From contig JAOPHQ010003977.1 of NCBI GenBank assembly GCA_030340625.1, forward strand, positions 248,501 to 312,500: 64,000 nucleotides of DNA, read 5' to 3'. A program made the position numbers and the translations under genes. How positions within the stretch are numbered: position 1 is the stretch's first letter; every line of letters starts with the position of its first letter. This DNA is from Merluccius polli. Its lineage: Eukaryota > Chordata > Actinopteri > Gadiformes > Merlucciidae. This document shows, piece by piece, positions 46,510-58,949 of this stretch. The notes beneath the pieces are model-generated. The model saw only the letters and a program-made list of their open reading frames with translations, was not told the DNA's origin and ran no database searches.

Positions 46510-46579
46510 GACCTTCGCTTGAGGAAATTTTCTCTCACTGGACCTCTTGAAATTTTAGTTGAATACCCCTGTTCTATAA

Positions 46580-47063
46580 GCTATACGTTAAAGTTAAAAG
46601 CTAAAGGCACTTAAAGTAGAACAACTATAAAGGACAAGGAAGAAGCATACTAGAACATTCCCTCCTTAAGCAGTTAGCAGTGGACGAGGCATGTTTATCT
46701 TTTATTTACGTCTATGAAGAACGTGAGCGATTGTATTGTGTTACATTCCATTGCATGGTTGGTGCGTGATGGGGATTTGCATACGACGTAAAGTGGTGAA
46801 TATGTATATGTAAGTTAAGTTTGTAAATTTACAAGTTAATATTGAGTTGTGTACTGTATGTGAGGTGTGTGTAGTGGTTTTTGGTGTAAATGTACACCTG
46901 TTGTGCTGCTGAAAAAACGGACATTTGCATATTGTCAATTGTATTTATTGATTTGAATTATTGTTCTCTTTAAACCCAGTTCTCACGGGTTGGTTCGACC
47001 TGGAAAATAAACCTGTTTTCTAACAAAGACCTCTGGCCTCGTGTGTACTACTTGGGAGCTACA
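46580..47063. other. Interior sequence of the fold-back element, possibly a solo LTR
   Basis: About 480 bp without a frame. Its end has GAAAATAAACCTGTTTTCTA then GCCTCGTGTGTACTACTTGG and ..GCTACA, reminiscent of an R/U5 region of an LTR, but no TSD or TG start could be fixed. Confidence 0.2.
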
Positions 47064-47510
47064 GTAATATCATTGAAACAAACCACGCTTCCTTTTACAG
47101 TACAGTTCCACCTTTCTTACAGGTAACTACTCTGTAAAACTCTGATATCACCCCGATAATTATCAGGGAGATATGAGAGTTTTTGCCAGATACCATGTTC
47201 AAAACTACACACCCTAATGGGTGGTAGAGGATTATAATCTTTACCAGGAAAGAATATGGTAATATCATTGAAGCAAACCACGCTTCCTTTTACAGTACAG
47301 TTCCACCTTTCTTACAGGTAACTACTCTGTAAAACTCTGATATCACCCCGATAATTACCCGATAATTATCAGGGAGATATGGGAGTTTTTGCCAGATACC
47401 ATGTTCAAAACTAGAGGATTATAATCTACAGTTACCAGGAAAGTATATGGTAATATCATTGAAACAAACCACGCTTCCTTTTACAGTACAGTTCCACCTT
47501 TCTTACACGG
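47064..47510. repeat. About 190-bp tandem repeat, 2.3 copies
   Basis: GTAATATCATTGAAACAAACC, then ACGCTTCCTTTTACAGTACAG, begins at about 47064, 47257 and 47449, with GATATCACCCCGATAATTA and TTTTTGCCAGATACCATGTTC in the first two units. Confidence 0.85.
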
Positions 47511-48258
47511 TAATTCACAGGGTTTTACCTGATAATGTTTTGGAATGTACGTGGTACACATTTGTAATTACTGGGTAAATACCAGTTAATATCTGCATAC
47601 ATACATGGGGGTTATTGGGTAAATTGTAACTACTGGGTAATTAGAAAGTAATTACTTAGTAAATAGTTGCAAGTTATCAAGTAAATACTGGGTAATTACC
47701 AGGTAAATATCAGAGTCATTACTACCCTCACTGTCACTACACAGGTTGATTGGTAATACATAATCTATAATTCCTGGATAAATACCTGGTAGTTTTCAGT
47801 ATATATCTAGTAAATACTGGGTAACTTGTTGGTATTTACCAGGTAAATACCAACAAGTTTTTTTTGTTTTTTTTTTACCATATCAGCTAACTACCAGGTA
47901 AATAAGTGGTAGTTACCAGGTAAATATCAGGTAACTACCAGGTAAATAAGTGGTTGTTACCAGGTAAATATCAGGTAACTACCAGGTAAATAACTGGTAG
48001 TTACCAGGTAAATATCAGGTAACTACCAGGTAAATAAGTGGTAGTTACGATGGTAAATATGTAATGTAAATACTTGGTAATTACCTGGTAAGTACTTGGT
48101 AATTACCTGGTAAGTACTTGGTAATTAGAAGGTAATTACATTTAATTACCTGGTTATAACTTAGTAAATACATCTTATTGGTAATTAGCTGGTAATTACC
48201 GTACTGTAAAAGGAAGGGTTACCCATGTTTCTAACTGCATTCAAGTGTTGGCCCAGTC

Positions 48259-48871
48259 CAGGGTTCCCGCGGGGTCTTAAAAAGCATTGAATTTCTGAAT
48301 TTGGAAATAATACCTTAAAAAGACTTAAAATAGTCTTGAATTTAGATATCTGAGTCTTAAAAATTGTGCTGTATGTAACTTATCTGTATTGCATTTCTCG
48401 TCAAACGTTTCATTTGTCAACCACAGTTATTTTGATCAAATAACGTAAATAAAGAGCCAATAACTGAGAACGCAACGCAGCCCCGGGGAAAATGCTCCGA
48501 ACACTATGACTGATTCAGACTCCACACTTGTTGTTTGTGGTCTGTGTCTGTGTTGTGGTGCTTTTAGCGCAAGGTTTTCTTCTTCTTTATTTTTAATGGC
48601 GGTTGGCATCCAGCTTATTGGTGCATTACCGCCACCTTCTGTTCTGGAGTGTGAATCATTTTTATTTATTTTTTATTTAACCTGTACAGGAGTACTGTGG
48701 ATTGCTATTTTGTTGAATAAACGAATACTCTGAAATTCAAGGATTTCATTTTTCTTTGCGGTAGGGCTGTGAAATAGGCCAGAGAAATAGGTATTAATTT
48801 TTGATATAAATGGTCTTAAAAATGTCTTAAAAAGACTTGAATTTGACTTGAAGAAACCTGTAGGAACCCAG
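48259..48871. mobile_element. 613-bp hAT-like element (CAGGGTTCCCGCGGGG)
   Basis: Starts CAGGGTTCCCGCGGGGTCTT and ends ..CCTGTAGGAACCCAG, with GTCTTAAAAAG/TCTTAAAATAGTCTTGAAT words at both ends. This pattern is familiar from fish hAT elements. The flanks share only CCAGTC (48253-48258 and 48872-48877), so the TSD is decayed. The last two bases deviate from the expected CTG. Confidence 0.6.
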
Positions 48872-48877
48872 CCAGTC

Positions 48878-49194
48878 AGTCATCGGCACAAATACAAGGA
48901 TTATCAAACAATATGTCCTGGCTTGTTCAGGTTCGGGTTGTGGATGTTCCCGTGGTTGGGCTCCGGTCTGTGTGTGGTGGGGGGTAGGCAGTAGGACCCA
49001 GTGACAGCAGCTGACCAGCGGGCTGCCTGACATTTCCATACGTTTTTCCAATAGCCAGTACCTGGAAGTGATTACGCCAACACGCTCAGCCAGGAAACTC
49101 ATCTGTTACTGCTTGAACTGCAAGACCGCTTCACAGTCGGCAGAGGGGAAGACATGCAGACATACAGATGGACAGATGGAGACTGGTTCACAGA
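48878..49194. other. No recognisable gene
   Basis: Anonymous sequence between a hAT element and a GACA-rich tract. Confidence 0.4.
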
Positions 49195-49405
49195 ACGTAG
49201 CATGCAGAGGAGCAGACAGACATACAGACAGGGAGAGTGGTAGACGGACAGGCAGACAGACAGAGAGGGAGATAGACAGACAAGATGGATAGATAGACAG
49301 ATAGATAGATATAGATATGATGACGAATAGCCTGAGGGACAGATGGACAGACAGACAGGGCGGGACCAGAAATGTAGAGAGAGACAGATAAATAAACACA
49401 GAGAC
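49195..49405. repeat. GACA/GATA-rich degenerate microsatellite
   Basis: Repeated ACAGACAGACAG and ATAGATAGAC words; minus-strand Cys/Leu/Ser frames (up to 134 codons) derive from it. Confidence 0.8.
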
Positions 49406-50165
49406 AGATAGATCACTTTCTGTAGCCGCTATGTCTTCCATACCAATGAAGCCGTTTAAAATTGAATTTGAAACGATCCCTCCTGTGCTTGTTTCTCCAG
49501 CTGCCTGCATTTTATAAGCCTTTCTTTCTTCAGTGTCCTCCGACGTCTACTAAAGCTTAAAGTTTAGTTATACACTGTCAGACTTTAGTATTTAGGCAAA
49601 AAGAAAATGATTTATTTGTCTCCTAAACAGTTGCTTGAGCAAATTCCCTGTCTCGTCTTCTTCATCTCCCCCCTCTGTCTTCTGCATCCATTCTCCTCTT
49701 CGCGTCTCGCTCTCTCTCCACTGATGACCTCCCCTCCCTTCCCTCATCCTGTCCCCTTCTCCCCTCCTTCTCCCCATCCAGTAAATAGAGGAGGAGGAGG
49801 AGGAGGAGGAGGAGGAGGAGGAGGAAAGGAAAAGAGAGGGGGTGTAATAGAGTGATACAATCCCTTGACAGTGGGGTTAATAACGTGCTTTTCCTTGGAT
49901 GCCTCAAATTGGTTTCCATTGACACCCGGTCTATCTCTTCCGATAGAGAGGAGACCTCATCAGGAGAGAGGTGGGCGCCAGGCGGACTAACCCCCGACGC
50001 TCGCTCTCCACCGGCGGAGCAAGTGTCGCTTCGCGCAAGAGTGTTTGAGGTTTATTGTGGTCACGGCGAATGGCGGTTTGTCCCCCCCCCCCCCCCTCAC
50101 ACACACACACACACCTTTTGTGATGACGTCACCTGTCTGTTGAGTTCATCTCATTCTCTTCATTT

Positions 50166-50197
<32 letters not shown>

Positions 50198-50759
50198 TCT
50201 CTCGACACCTCCAGATAAACTGTCCGTTTTCTATTTTCTTACAAATCTTAATTACCTTATTATACGTCCGGTCACTCTTATCTCGATGGGGACACTTTTG
50301 GATGTGACTAAATAACCCTGGTTTTGGAAAGCAGGGCAGGATGGATGGATTTGGTGGGTTTTGTTTTGTGAAGGGAAGCAAAGACAAGATAGAAATATGA
50401 TGGAGAGAGAATGAGAGAAAGAAAAAATGGAGTTGGAAATGTACTATAAGAGAAGTTACCTCATTAACACTTTTCACTTTCACTACAGTGATGTGAAATG
50501 GTAACCGTGGTAATCTAACCCTGGCAGTGTGAATGGTGTACCAGAGCTACACAGTTAATACAAACCACTTATTTTGCTCTTGTGTATGTGTGAATCTTTT
50601 TTAATGTTGAGTTTAGATAGATTAGATCTTCACTTAACTAAAAGCGTACTAAAAGCTGTGTAATAAAGTGCCTTTACTAAAAGCTTTTCATATTGTCCAG
50701 CATGTGAGGGTGAAGGTTTGGATATTTTATAGATTTGGAATAGTTCACTGGACCAAATG

Positions 50760-50824
<65 letters not shown>

Positions 50825-52885
50825 GGGGGTACAGACAGAGAGAGAAGAAGGCCTGAATACAAGGGGTTGTGTGTGTTGTGTTGACTCGCCAGCAGTGCCC
50901 CTGGGCGATGAACAGTAGAGTCCTTGACTGCTGACACCTACTTCTCCTTCAGCCTTGCGAGAGAGAGAGAGAGAGAGAGAGAGTGAAAGGGAGGGAAAAT
51001 ATGAGAAAAAGATGAACAAAAGAGAAGAAAGCACTAGAGAGGAAGAAAGCACTAGAGAAGGAGAGAGGGGCAGTGCTGGATTTGGCAGCAATCAACTTCA
51101 CGAAGGCATGTAAACATACAATACTAATTTTGTAATAATCTTAGTATTAGTCAAATTATATCAATTGTACTCATTAATTCAACAGACTCACACAAACACA
51201 CACACACACATATACACACACAGCTGCATCTTTCATGCACAGGCTTATGCATATAAATCCCTCATCTTGTCTTCCCTCTTCATCCTCCCATTTACTTCAG
51301 ACAAGTATTTCTGCTGTTAAGGATGGAATCGAATAGAAGGGAGGGGGGAAGGTAGAAACAGAGGGGAGGAGAGGGGGGATTGGAGGGAGGGAGGATGAGG
51401 TGGGTGAGGGAGGAGGGAAGGAAAGAAGGCAGGGGACGGAGAGCGGGGGAGAGAGAGAGAGGGCGGGAGGCATGGAGGAGTAAGAGAGGGACGATGGAAC
51501 GGAAGGAGGGAGGAAAGAGGGAAGGGAGGGAGAGAAAGGGACTGGGGGGGGCGTGGGAGGGGGAGATAGAGGGGTGTGAGAGGGATGGAGGGAAAGAGGG
51601 AGGTAGTTGCGGTGCTGGAGGATGGACGGAGAACAGTACAGAGGGAGGGAAGGGAATGTGTGGATTCCCTTAGCTAACCTTGTGTGTCCAATTAGATTAT
51701 TCGCAGCCAAACCAATTAGCGTTGTGTTGGAGAGAAGCTGTGGTCGCAGTGGCTGCATTAGCACCCTGACATCTCCACTGGAGAACAATGAGGATGAGGA
51801 GAAGAAGACAAGAAGATGCTGAGGAAGCACATTGATAGCCACTGCAGTGAAAAACGCTCACCGCCCGGGCGTAATCAGGAGAGGAAAAGCCTTGTTGGGA
51901 GCGAGAACAAAACATTGGAGACTGCGATGCTGCTGCTTCTCAGTCATTTTAACTTAACTTTAACGGATTTGGAAACGATTAGGTCGGAGGTTTTCAAAAG
52001 TAGACTTTAACATGCTGACTATACTGATACATTATATGACTTTGGAGGAAACCGGGAGTGATAGCGAATTAAATGAACAGATAAAACTATGGGTAATATT
52101 GAGTATATTATATTTAGCACCTGCTTTCAACGCTCCAGGTCACGTCATTTACAATACATGTAGACGTGAATATAATATAAAATACGTTTTTATCATTTCA
52201 CTTCGTTAAGGTTTAGCACTATGCAAAGACCAAAAGGGTTTCACAACGCTTACTGCAAAGTAAAAACCCGTACAACGACCTGATCCCCTCCTTGCTCGGT
52301 GAAACAGCACATTTACTCACCACCTCACAAAAGGAAGTCGATGACATTTCGGATACTCCCCCCCCCTGACCTGACGCTTCCACGTTCCTCGCAGGTGAAA
52401 ACGAAATGCATGCCGGGTCATTCGAGGTCACTCCAGGCACAGGAGGTAGTCATAGTGTGTGTGTGTGTGTGTGTGTAGGGGGGTGTGCTTGAGCATAGTG
52501 GCCCCCCCGTGCAACACTGCATGATGTATGGGGCCATCAACGTCACATCCGGAGGACACATTTCAGAAAAAGCAGGGTGAGGAGTCCATTCATTCAGCCT
52601 GCTCAAGGGCAGCAGTCTGGAGGTGATGCCTCTCAGTCAGATTAGTTCCTCAAGTACTTTTACTTTCTCTTTCGCCCTTCCCTCGCGGTGGATGACCACA
52701 CAGCACCATGAAGAGCAGATCAGATACATCCGTGACCTGCCTCACCCCAGCTTTTCTCTCTGGGTTTATCATCCTGCAGATATGGGCGATTTGTCTTAAT
52801 GTGGGAGATAATGAGATTTTTTTCCTCTGCTTTTTAAAATGTCCTGTGGTCTGAGAGATGTATAGTAATATTACGCTACGGCTAA
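49406..52885. other. Purine/pyrimidine-rich intronic sequence, no gene
   Basis: (GGA)n at 49789-49825, a C run at 50083-50097 with (CA)n, (CT)n at 50167-50206, (GA)n at 50763-50821 and 50959-50983, and a GGGA/GGAG-rich block at 51330-51660. 51670-52210 is non-repetitive. Long frames on either strand are repeat translations. (GT)n lies at 52456-52475. Confidence 0.6.
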
Positions 52886-53075
52886 TAGCACAGAGACATA
52901 GGAATGGGTCTTGTGCTCATACAGCATGGAGGCTAGTAACATAGAGACATAGGAATGGGTCTTGTGCTCATATAGCATGGAGGCTAGTAACATAGAGACA
53001 TAGGAATGGGTCTTGTGCTCATATAGCATGGAGGCTAGTAACATAGAGACATAGGAATGGGTCTTATGCTGAGAT
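52886..53075. repeat. 51-bp minisatellite, about 3.7 copies
   Basis: AGAGACATAGGAATGGGTCT units begin at 52892, 52943, 52994 and 53045. The unit is a multiple of three, so the minus strand stays open as a 17-residue peptide repeat (KTHSYVSMLLASMLYEH). Confidence 0.95.
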
Positions 53076-53812
53076 ACAGGGATATAGGAATTAAGAATGC
53101 TAATAGCCTGGCTGCTAATACCAGAGCCAGTTAGGGATATGATAATCACTCTGGCATATAATATAAAACAGATATAGGAATGGGTATTGCACTTGAGGAA
53201 TAATGAAGAAGTGCTGTAGCATTGCGGCTAACTATGGAATAGGAATGACACAACTTATATGTGCTGTGTAGCCTACTCATAGTTAGTGTCCAGTAGAACA
53301 AAGATATCTTTACTTTATGACTCCTTGAACATGTGTAAAATTGCTAAAAAGCTGAAAAAAAGTTGCTGAAGTAGTACATAAAACTGCTAAAGGATTGAAA
53401 CTTTATAGAAATGGTATAGTATAGTATAGCATAGTATAGTCAATTATAGTGTGGCATTGGTATTGTAACAGATTTTTATGTGGATCCTGGATACTTTTGT
53501 GTATTTTAGATGTATTTTTCTCCACCAACAGACAGCAAAACACATCGTCCTCTGATAAAAAATTCCAACACAGTTTTGTCTTCAGGGAATATAAAAAAAA
53601 TAACCAAATCTTTTTATTTTGATGTTAATACATTCTTGGACAACACCACAGAATAGTTGCATGATGGGTCACAGACCTCTCCCACAGCATTGGCACAAAA
53701 GCAGCAAGGGCAACATGGAGATACCGAGTACAAACAGTAGAAAACATACATGCTTTGTGTTTTTTTTCTATTTTGCTTTTAAATATAGATCCATCTTTTG
53801 TTTTTAGTTTTT
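53076..53812. other. No recognisable gene
   Basis: AT-rich sequence with ATAGTATAG words near 53412-53445. Confidence 0.4.
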
Positions 53813-53897
53813 TTCTTCTTCTTCTTCTTCTTCTTCTTCTTCTTCTTCTTCTTCTTCTTCTTCTTCTTCTTCTTCTTCTTCTTCTTCTTCTTCTTCT
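53813..53897. repeat. (CTT)n microsatellite, about 28 units
   Basis: Pure TTC repeat that generates poly-Leu and poly-Arg frames on the two strands. Confidence 0.97.
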
Positions 53898-55555
53898 AGA
53901 TTTCCCCATTTCCCCAAGTGCTGAGGGCAGTAAGAAACTCAACCGAGACCAACCGAAGCCATATTCTGCCAAGTGAGAAAAATAGATCCCAACTGTCACA
54001 TGAAACCTAAAGAAAAGCTTTAAAAACAAACAAACACAGAAAACAAACAGTGTAGAGATCAGGACGGACCAGAGGAGAGGTAATTACCATGTAGTGACGA
54101 TTTCTCAGCAATCCTTTATTTTATATTGTTATTTTTATATCTTTTTTTTCTGATTGAGTTTCAACATCAAACATATCAGGCATGCATTTACAACCATAAC
54201 CACCTAAGGGCCCCTGGGTTCAACTCGTCAGCTAAAACACAGTAAAGGGTCGTCATCTTCGTCATCATCTTCAACTTCATCATGGTTCACAGACAAAATA
54301 CTGAAAAAAATGTCTGCGTTTGAATATGGAGAAGAACACACACTGCAGAATTGGGGGGCGGGGGGGTTATCAATTGGACAACAAACAACCAACTGGAAAT
54401 AAATAAAAGGTTTAAAAGAAGTATACAGGATTTGATTTCTCCTATCTGATGCTCTGGGCTCTTGGAATCAACAGCTCCCCCTCTGCATTTCTGTCCTGTG
54501 GTTAAGTCTTACTTTGGATGACCAAGATCAAGGTGAGATATCACACAGAACAAGGTGAGATATTACAAAGAGAGGTTTTAGGTGCCAATCTTCATACTTT
54601 TATTTTGAAACCAGTGCTTTCCTAACTAAACCACCGCACAACCTTGGGCGACAGATTACCAGTTAAAAGAAACCCAAGCTTCTCTCAAACAGAAGAATAT
54701 GGCTTCAATCTAAAAAGAAAGTGCATCAAGAAGCAAGGAAAACAAAACAAACAAACCAACAAAAATAGATTCATCATCATGGACATCATACTCATCATCA
54801 TAGTGTTAGAAAACTGTCAACAATCAGAGAAAGGAGGCCAACACATATGCCAGAACGGACCACAAATGGACAGAGGGGGGAAAAGGGCAGGAAAAAACTT
54901 GCAGTTTTGGAAGTACATTTAAAGATGAGAGGTTTTTGGCGCCCCCACAGGTAAAAGTCATCATGTGCTGCGGGTGCACTCGATCTACTGGTACAGTGAT
55001 GGCATGCTGAGCTGACTGCTGTATGACCTTGGCAGCGGGGATAAGCCCGTCTCGAAAGTGCTCAGGGGGTGTTCCCCCTGTGGTAAACCGCCGAACGGTC
55101 TCAGTTCACGAGCACAACACAAGAGCGGTCTAAATCCACTGGTGCACAAACATGCTGCCTGTCTGTTCTCAGCTTAACTGCCACAAATGAAAGTTTGTTT
55201 GAATTACACCGAAAAGGGAATTTGGCCTTGGTCCTTCCAACCCCACGCTACTGATATCATTAACTTATTTTGTTTTCATTATTTTCTTCTTTTAAAGTCC
55301 TACTGTTCTCTTTGACACTGTATCGAACAGAGTTGACACTGTTTGTTTAAAGGAGAAGGCTTTGCTGTTAGCAGGCTGCAGTTTGACCGGCATCCTTGAA
55401 TGTGAGGTGGGCAGTGAAGCACATGGGAATAGGAAACAACCTTCACCCTGCTTTCCTTTTTCTTCTTATTTTGTGGTGGTGTTGTTTGACAGTAGTGAAG
55501 GAGAACAGTCCACTCCACCCTTTTCATCACTTTATTTCCCATCTACCTCTTTTCC
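53898..55555. other. No recognisable gene
   Basis: Mixed sequence with a G run (54354-54366), CATCAT words at 54250-54285 and 54770-54800, and no coding signature. I looked here on the minus strand for a terminal grm7 exon and did not find one. Confidence 0.4.
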
Positions 55556-55594
55556 CATCGCTCTCTCTCTCTCTGTCTCTTTCTCTCTCTCTCA

Positions 55595-55627
<33 letters not shown>
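55556..55627. repeat. (CT)n microsatellite
   Basis: CT repeat with TGTCT interruptions. Confidence 0.9.
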
Positions 55628-55632
<5 letters not shown>

Positions 55633-58214
55633 GTTTGATTGAAGGATGCTGTCAAATTGCAAGGTCATTGTAGCTCACGTATGTTTTCTTTGCGGCTGGA
55701 CCTGAAGAAACAGAAAGAAAACACAATGGAAAACAGTCAATGCCCGAGGTCATTTGAGATGGAGGAAGAAATGTTCAAAAATGATTTAAAGTCTATCTAA
55801 TCTTTCTAATCTTGCACAGCCTGATGAGAGAGAAATGGAAATAGTTATGAATGAGCACCTGCTGTATCTTAAACATCCTACTTATTTTTTTCTACATCTA
55901 GTTCTTGAAATATGGACTGAGCATTGCTCAAACCCAACCTAGCCTCAAAACCTGAAAACTAAGGAGAACATTCAATGTAATAGCTAACTATAAAAATTCT
56001 GTCATTCATTCCCGCTGAATTATAGAGTAATGTAGATTCATACTGATAGCGTTTTCTTTTGTTTTAAGTGGGAGATCGGATGGTGGTAGCGAATATATGA
56101 CACTTATTGAATTATTTTTGAAATGATTTAAATCACTGGTCTTTCATTTTCTCGCTCTCAATGCCATTTTAAACTTTAGAGTATAAAAAATCATGGTTTC
56201 CAGTTCATGAGCGTTTCCTGCCTTCATCCTCCGCATCATTTTAAACAGGAGAGTATGAAAAGACTATGCGCATCGAGGATTCAAAGGTTCATGTAATTGT
56301 TTTTTTTTAAGGACATTTCCCATTCTTTCTCCTGGCTGCGGTTTGGCCGCGGCTTTCAACAACCATCGTGGGCTTGGAGCAGAACCCCCACCATCCATCA
56401 CGGTGGATAGATAAAGAAGCTAAAGTGACATATTGTGCATATTAAGGCCTGGTACATTGAACCTCCCTGACATCTCCATAATGGTGTCTTATTCATACAG
56501 GAAACAGTCAATTACGCCCAGCTGGCAGGGCCCACTATTACCATAGTCACACTGACAGGTGAGCGTTCGACATCTTTGTGTGTTCGCAGGGGCCGAAGCT
56601 AAATTATATATTATGCATTTGTGACGTTTATTCCCGTGCTGATTGAGGGCAGCCTTCGGGTGTGAATTAGTAGAGATTCTTGTTAAAGACAACGTGTCCA
56701 AGGTAATTTAGGGTGATCACACGCACATGTACAGGCATTACATTAGATATTTGGTATGATTTATTACAGAGACTTAATAACCCTCGACGGAACAGCGTGG
56801 CCATAGTTTATTCTTGATTTTCTTCACTCAGAATCAACCAGGGCAATCAGTTATTATAGACTATGCAGGTGATGGTTTATAAGGGAAATAATTAATCTCA
56901 CTATGCAATACAGACTCAAGGTATGTCAGCATTATTTATTTCTAAATTTGTGTATTTTTATTCATGTATTTGTATTCATATTATTTGAGTTGCCACCATT
57001 TTGTCTGTCTTCGACATTTAAATATCTTAAAAGAAAATGCAAATGTAATTTACGCCCTATTTCCCCCTAGTTTTAATGAATACTACTGAAAAAAAAAAAA
57101 ACGCACATTCTCTATAAGACGATCAAATAGACACATCATCTAGCTTGTGTACAGCGCTTGCCTTTTTCCTGAGAGAAGGTACCAAATATATTGGAGGTTT
57201 GTGAGAAGTCTTCAAAACAGTGTGGAGCCACACAAAGAGACACTACATGCGTCTTTGTTGTGGCAGGAATTGGCTTTTTTGTCATAAAGAAAGGCGAAAG
57301 GTATTATGAGAAGGGAATGAAGAAAAGATCCTGGCTTTCTGCTGAGAGAGAGGGGGGAGCAGCCAGATAGAGAGCTCCAGATATAAGGCTTTATTTTGGG
57401 GGGTTTAGGAGCATGGAGAACGGTTCCAGGGGGGAAGTACAGACGTGCAGAGGGAAACATGGAGGAAATAGATGGCACCCTACTGGGGGATAGAGGGCTT
57501 TCATCGTGAGGTAAGTGTTGTAATTGCCTGGGAAGTGAGAGGGATGTAGGTGTATGATACCAGGTAAGGGGAGAGGAGAGTGGAGATGTGGTTTCCAGTG
57601 GAGAAAGAACAGACGGATAATTCACCATCTTGACGAGTCGTTGAAAGAAAAAAAAATCACATTTTCAAGAAACAAGAAATCTCCCAATTGGGTGAGAAAA
57701 GCTCATTGTTCGGATAAAGCAGGGAAAAGGACTTTGAAATGTTGATCACTACTTTTAGGTGTGACTTGAGTCAAGATAGTATAAAACTTGTCTTCCTGTA
57801 CTGACAGATTTGAATGCGAATAAGTGAGTGATTTGCAGAAATTGTTCATCTTGAAAATGCATTTTTTCCCCCAAGTCTGTTACTAAGTTAAAACATCAAA
57901 AGAAAATTCAGAAACAGTCGGCGAATCTCTGAATGTCTCAAGAAAATATGAGAAGATGGCGGACGGAAATTGAAGGAGGAAATAGACTGAAAAAGGATTG
58001 CGAAGCGAGTGAGGGGGAGAAAGAGAGAAACAGAGCCAGGGAGCTATGGAGGGGAGAGGGCTCCACTGGCCCAGACCAACAGATGGCCCTCGAGCTCTGC
58101 TGGGAACCAGCCGGAGACACAGAGAGACAGGAGCCCACTGATTGATGAGTGATGATTATCCACTAGCCAGCCAGGAATACCAGATAGGATGGGGCTGAGT
58201 CTCTACCTCCCTGT
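55628..58214. other. Long repeat-poor interval, candidate conserved non-coding sequence
   Basis: About 2.6 kb nearly free of simple repeats and recognisable mobile elements, the longest such stretch in the window. 56300-57010 has mixed composition with TAATTA, ATTATGCAT and AATTACGCCC-like words. Purine-rich non-coding sequence follows from 57200 to 58130. No gene is recognisable; conservation is unknown. Confidence 0.3.
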
Positions 58215-58324
58215 ATACTCACTCTCTCTCCGTCCCTCGCGTCCACCTCTCTCTGTATTCTCTCTCTCTCTCTTTCTCTCTCCCTATCTCTTGTGTCTAC
58301 TCCTCCCTCTCTCTTTCTCTCCCT

Positions 58325-58361
<37 letters not shown>

Positions 58362-58437
58362 GTCTACTCTTTCCTCACTCTGTATTCTCTCTCTCTTTCT
58401 CTCCCCCTGTCGCTTGTGTCTACTCCTCCCGCTCTCT

Positions 58438-58479
<42 letters not shown>

Positions 58480-58587
58480 CTCTGTCTACACATCTCTCAC
58501 TATTTCTCTGTATCTATCTCTACTCCTATCTCCCTCTTTCTCTCCCCCCTCTCTGTCTCTCTCTCTCTCTCTCTCCCTCCCTCTCTC

Positions 58588-58650
<63 letters not shown>

Positions 58651-58652
58651 GA
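58215..58652. repeat. C/T-rich minisatellite with a 31-C run
   Basis: (CT)n blocks alternate with TGTCTACTCCTCCC-type units of about 55-80 bp. 58589-58619 is pure C. The 119- and 176-codon Ser/Leu/Pro frames come from this. Confidence 0.9.
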
Positions 58653-58868
58653 GCAGCTGTTTATGATCTGCGCTCCAGGGTCCAGTGGTGGTGGGGAGTG
58701 GTGTAGGTCAGTCCTATAGTAACAGTGTACCCTGAGGGGGTGCACTGGGATGCTGCATCTCTGCCACTCAAGCTGCCATGTTATGTTGTCCCCTCTCCGT
58801 CTCTCTGTGCTCATGTTAAAGTTACGAGTCAGTTGAGAAGGTGGCGGGTGAAGAGCTTCCATCTGTGT

Positions 58869-58948
<80 letters not shown>
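58869..58948. repeat. (CT)n microsatellite
   Basis: About 39 uninterrupted CT units. Confidence 0.97.

Positions 58949-58949
<1 letters not shown>

Larger units (their letters stand above)
43486..46571. mobile_element. 3.1-kb hAT element with 8-bp TSD, containing nested elements
   Basis: Starts CAGAGGTCACTAACAGGCGG and ends ..TTGAATACCCCTG; in inverse the right end is CAGGGGTATTCAACTAAAAT, a familiar fish hAT terminus. TTCTATAA flanks both sides (43478-43485 and 46572-46579). The right subterminal region has GAGGTCCAGTGAGAGAAAAT in inverse. It is inserted in the 42395-48224 element. The interior is mostly other elements, with no surviving transposase frame. Confidence 0.8.
42395..48224. mobile_element. 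5.8-kb fold-back element with GGTAAC...GTTACC ends and 8-bp TSD, heavily nested
   Basis: Left end GGTAACCCTTCCTTTTACAG, right end its inverse; CATGTTTC flanks both sides (42387-42394 and 48225-48232). The arms (42395-43191 and about 47505-48224) are inverse over 720-800 bp and largely built of TTACCTGGTA-containing units, in the same order in both. They include a perfect palindrome ACTTGTTGGTATTTACC/inverse near 42886-42918. The interior holds a hairpin MITE, a 3.1-kb hAT with further nests, and a 190-bp tandem repeat. No transposase frame is visible. The GGTAAC start and 8-bp TSD match the MITE at 22911-23172, so both may depend on one transposase. Confidence 0.85.

Noticed and set aside
46580..47063. 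Solo LTR inside the fold-back element
   Set aside because: Only an R/U5-like ending is visible; no TG start and no 4-6 bp duplication could be found.
53625..54029. Poly-Arg/poly-Leu frames
   Set aside because: Products of the (CTT)n microsatellite on the two strands.
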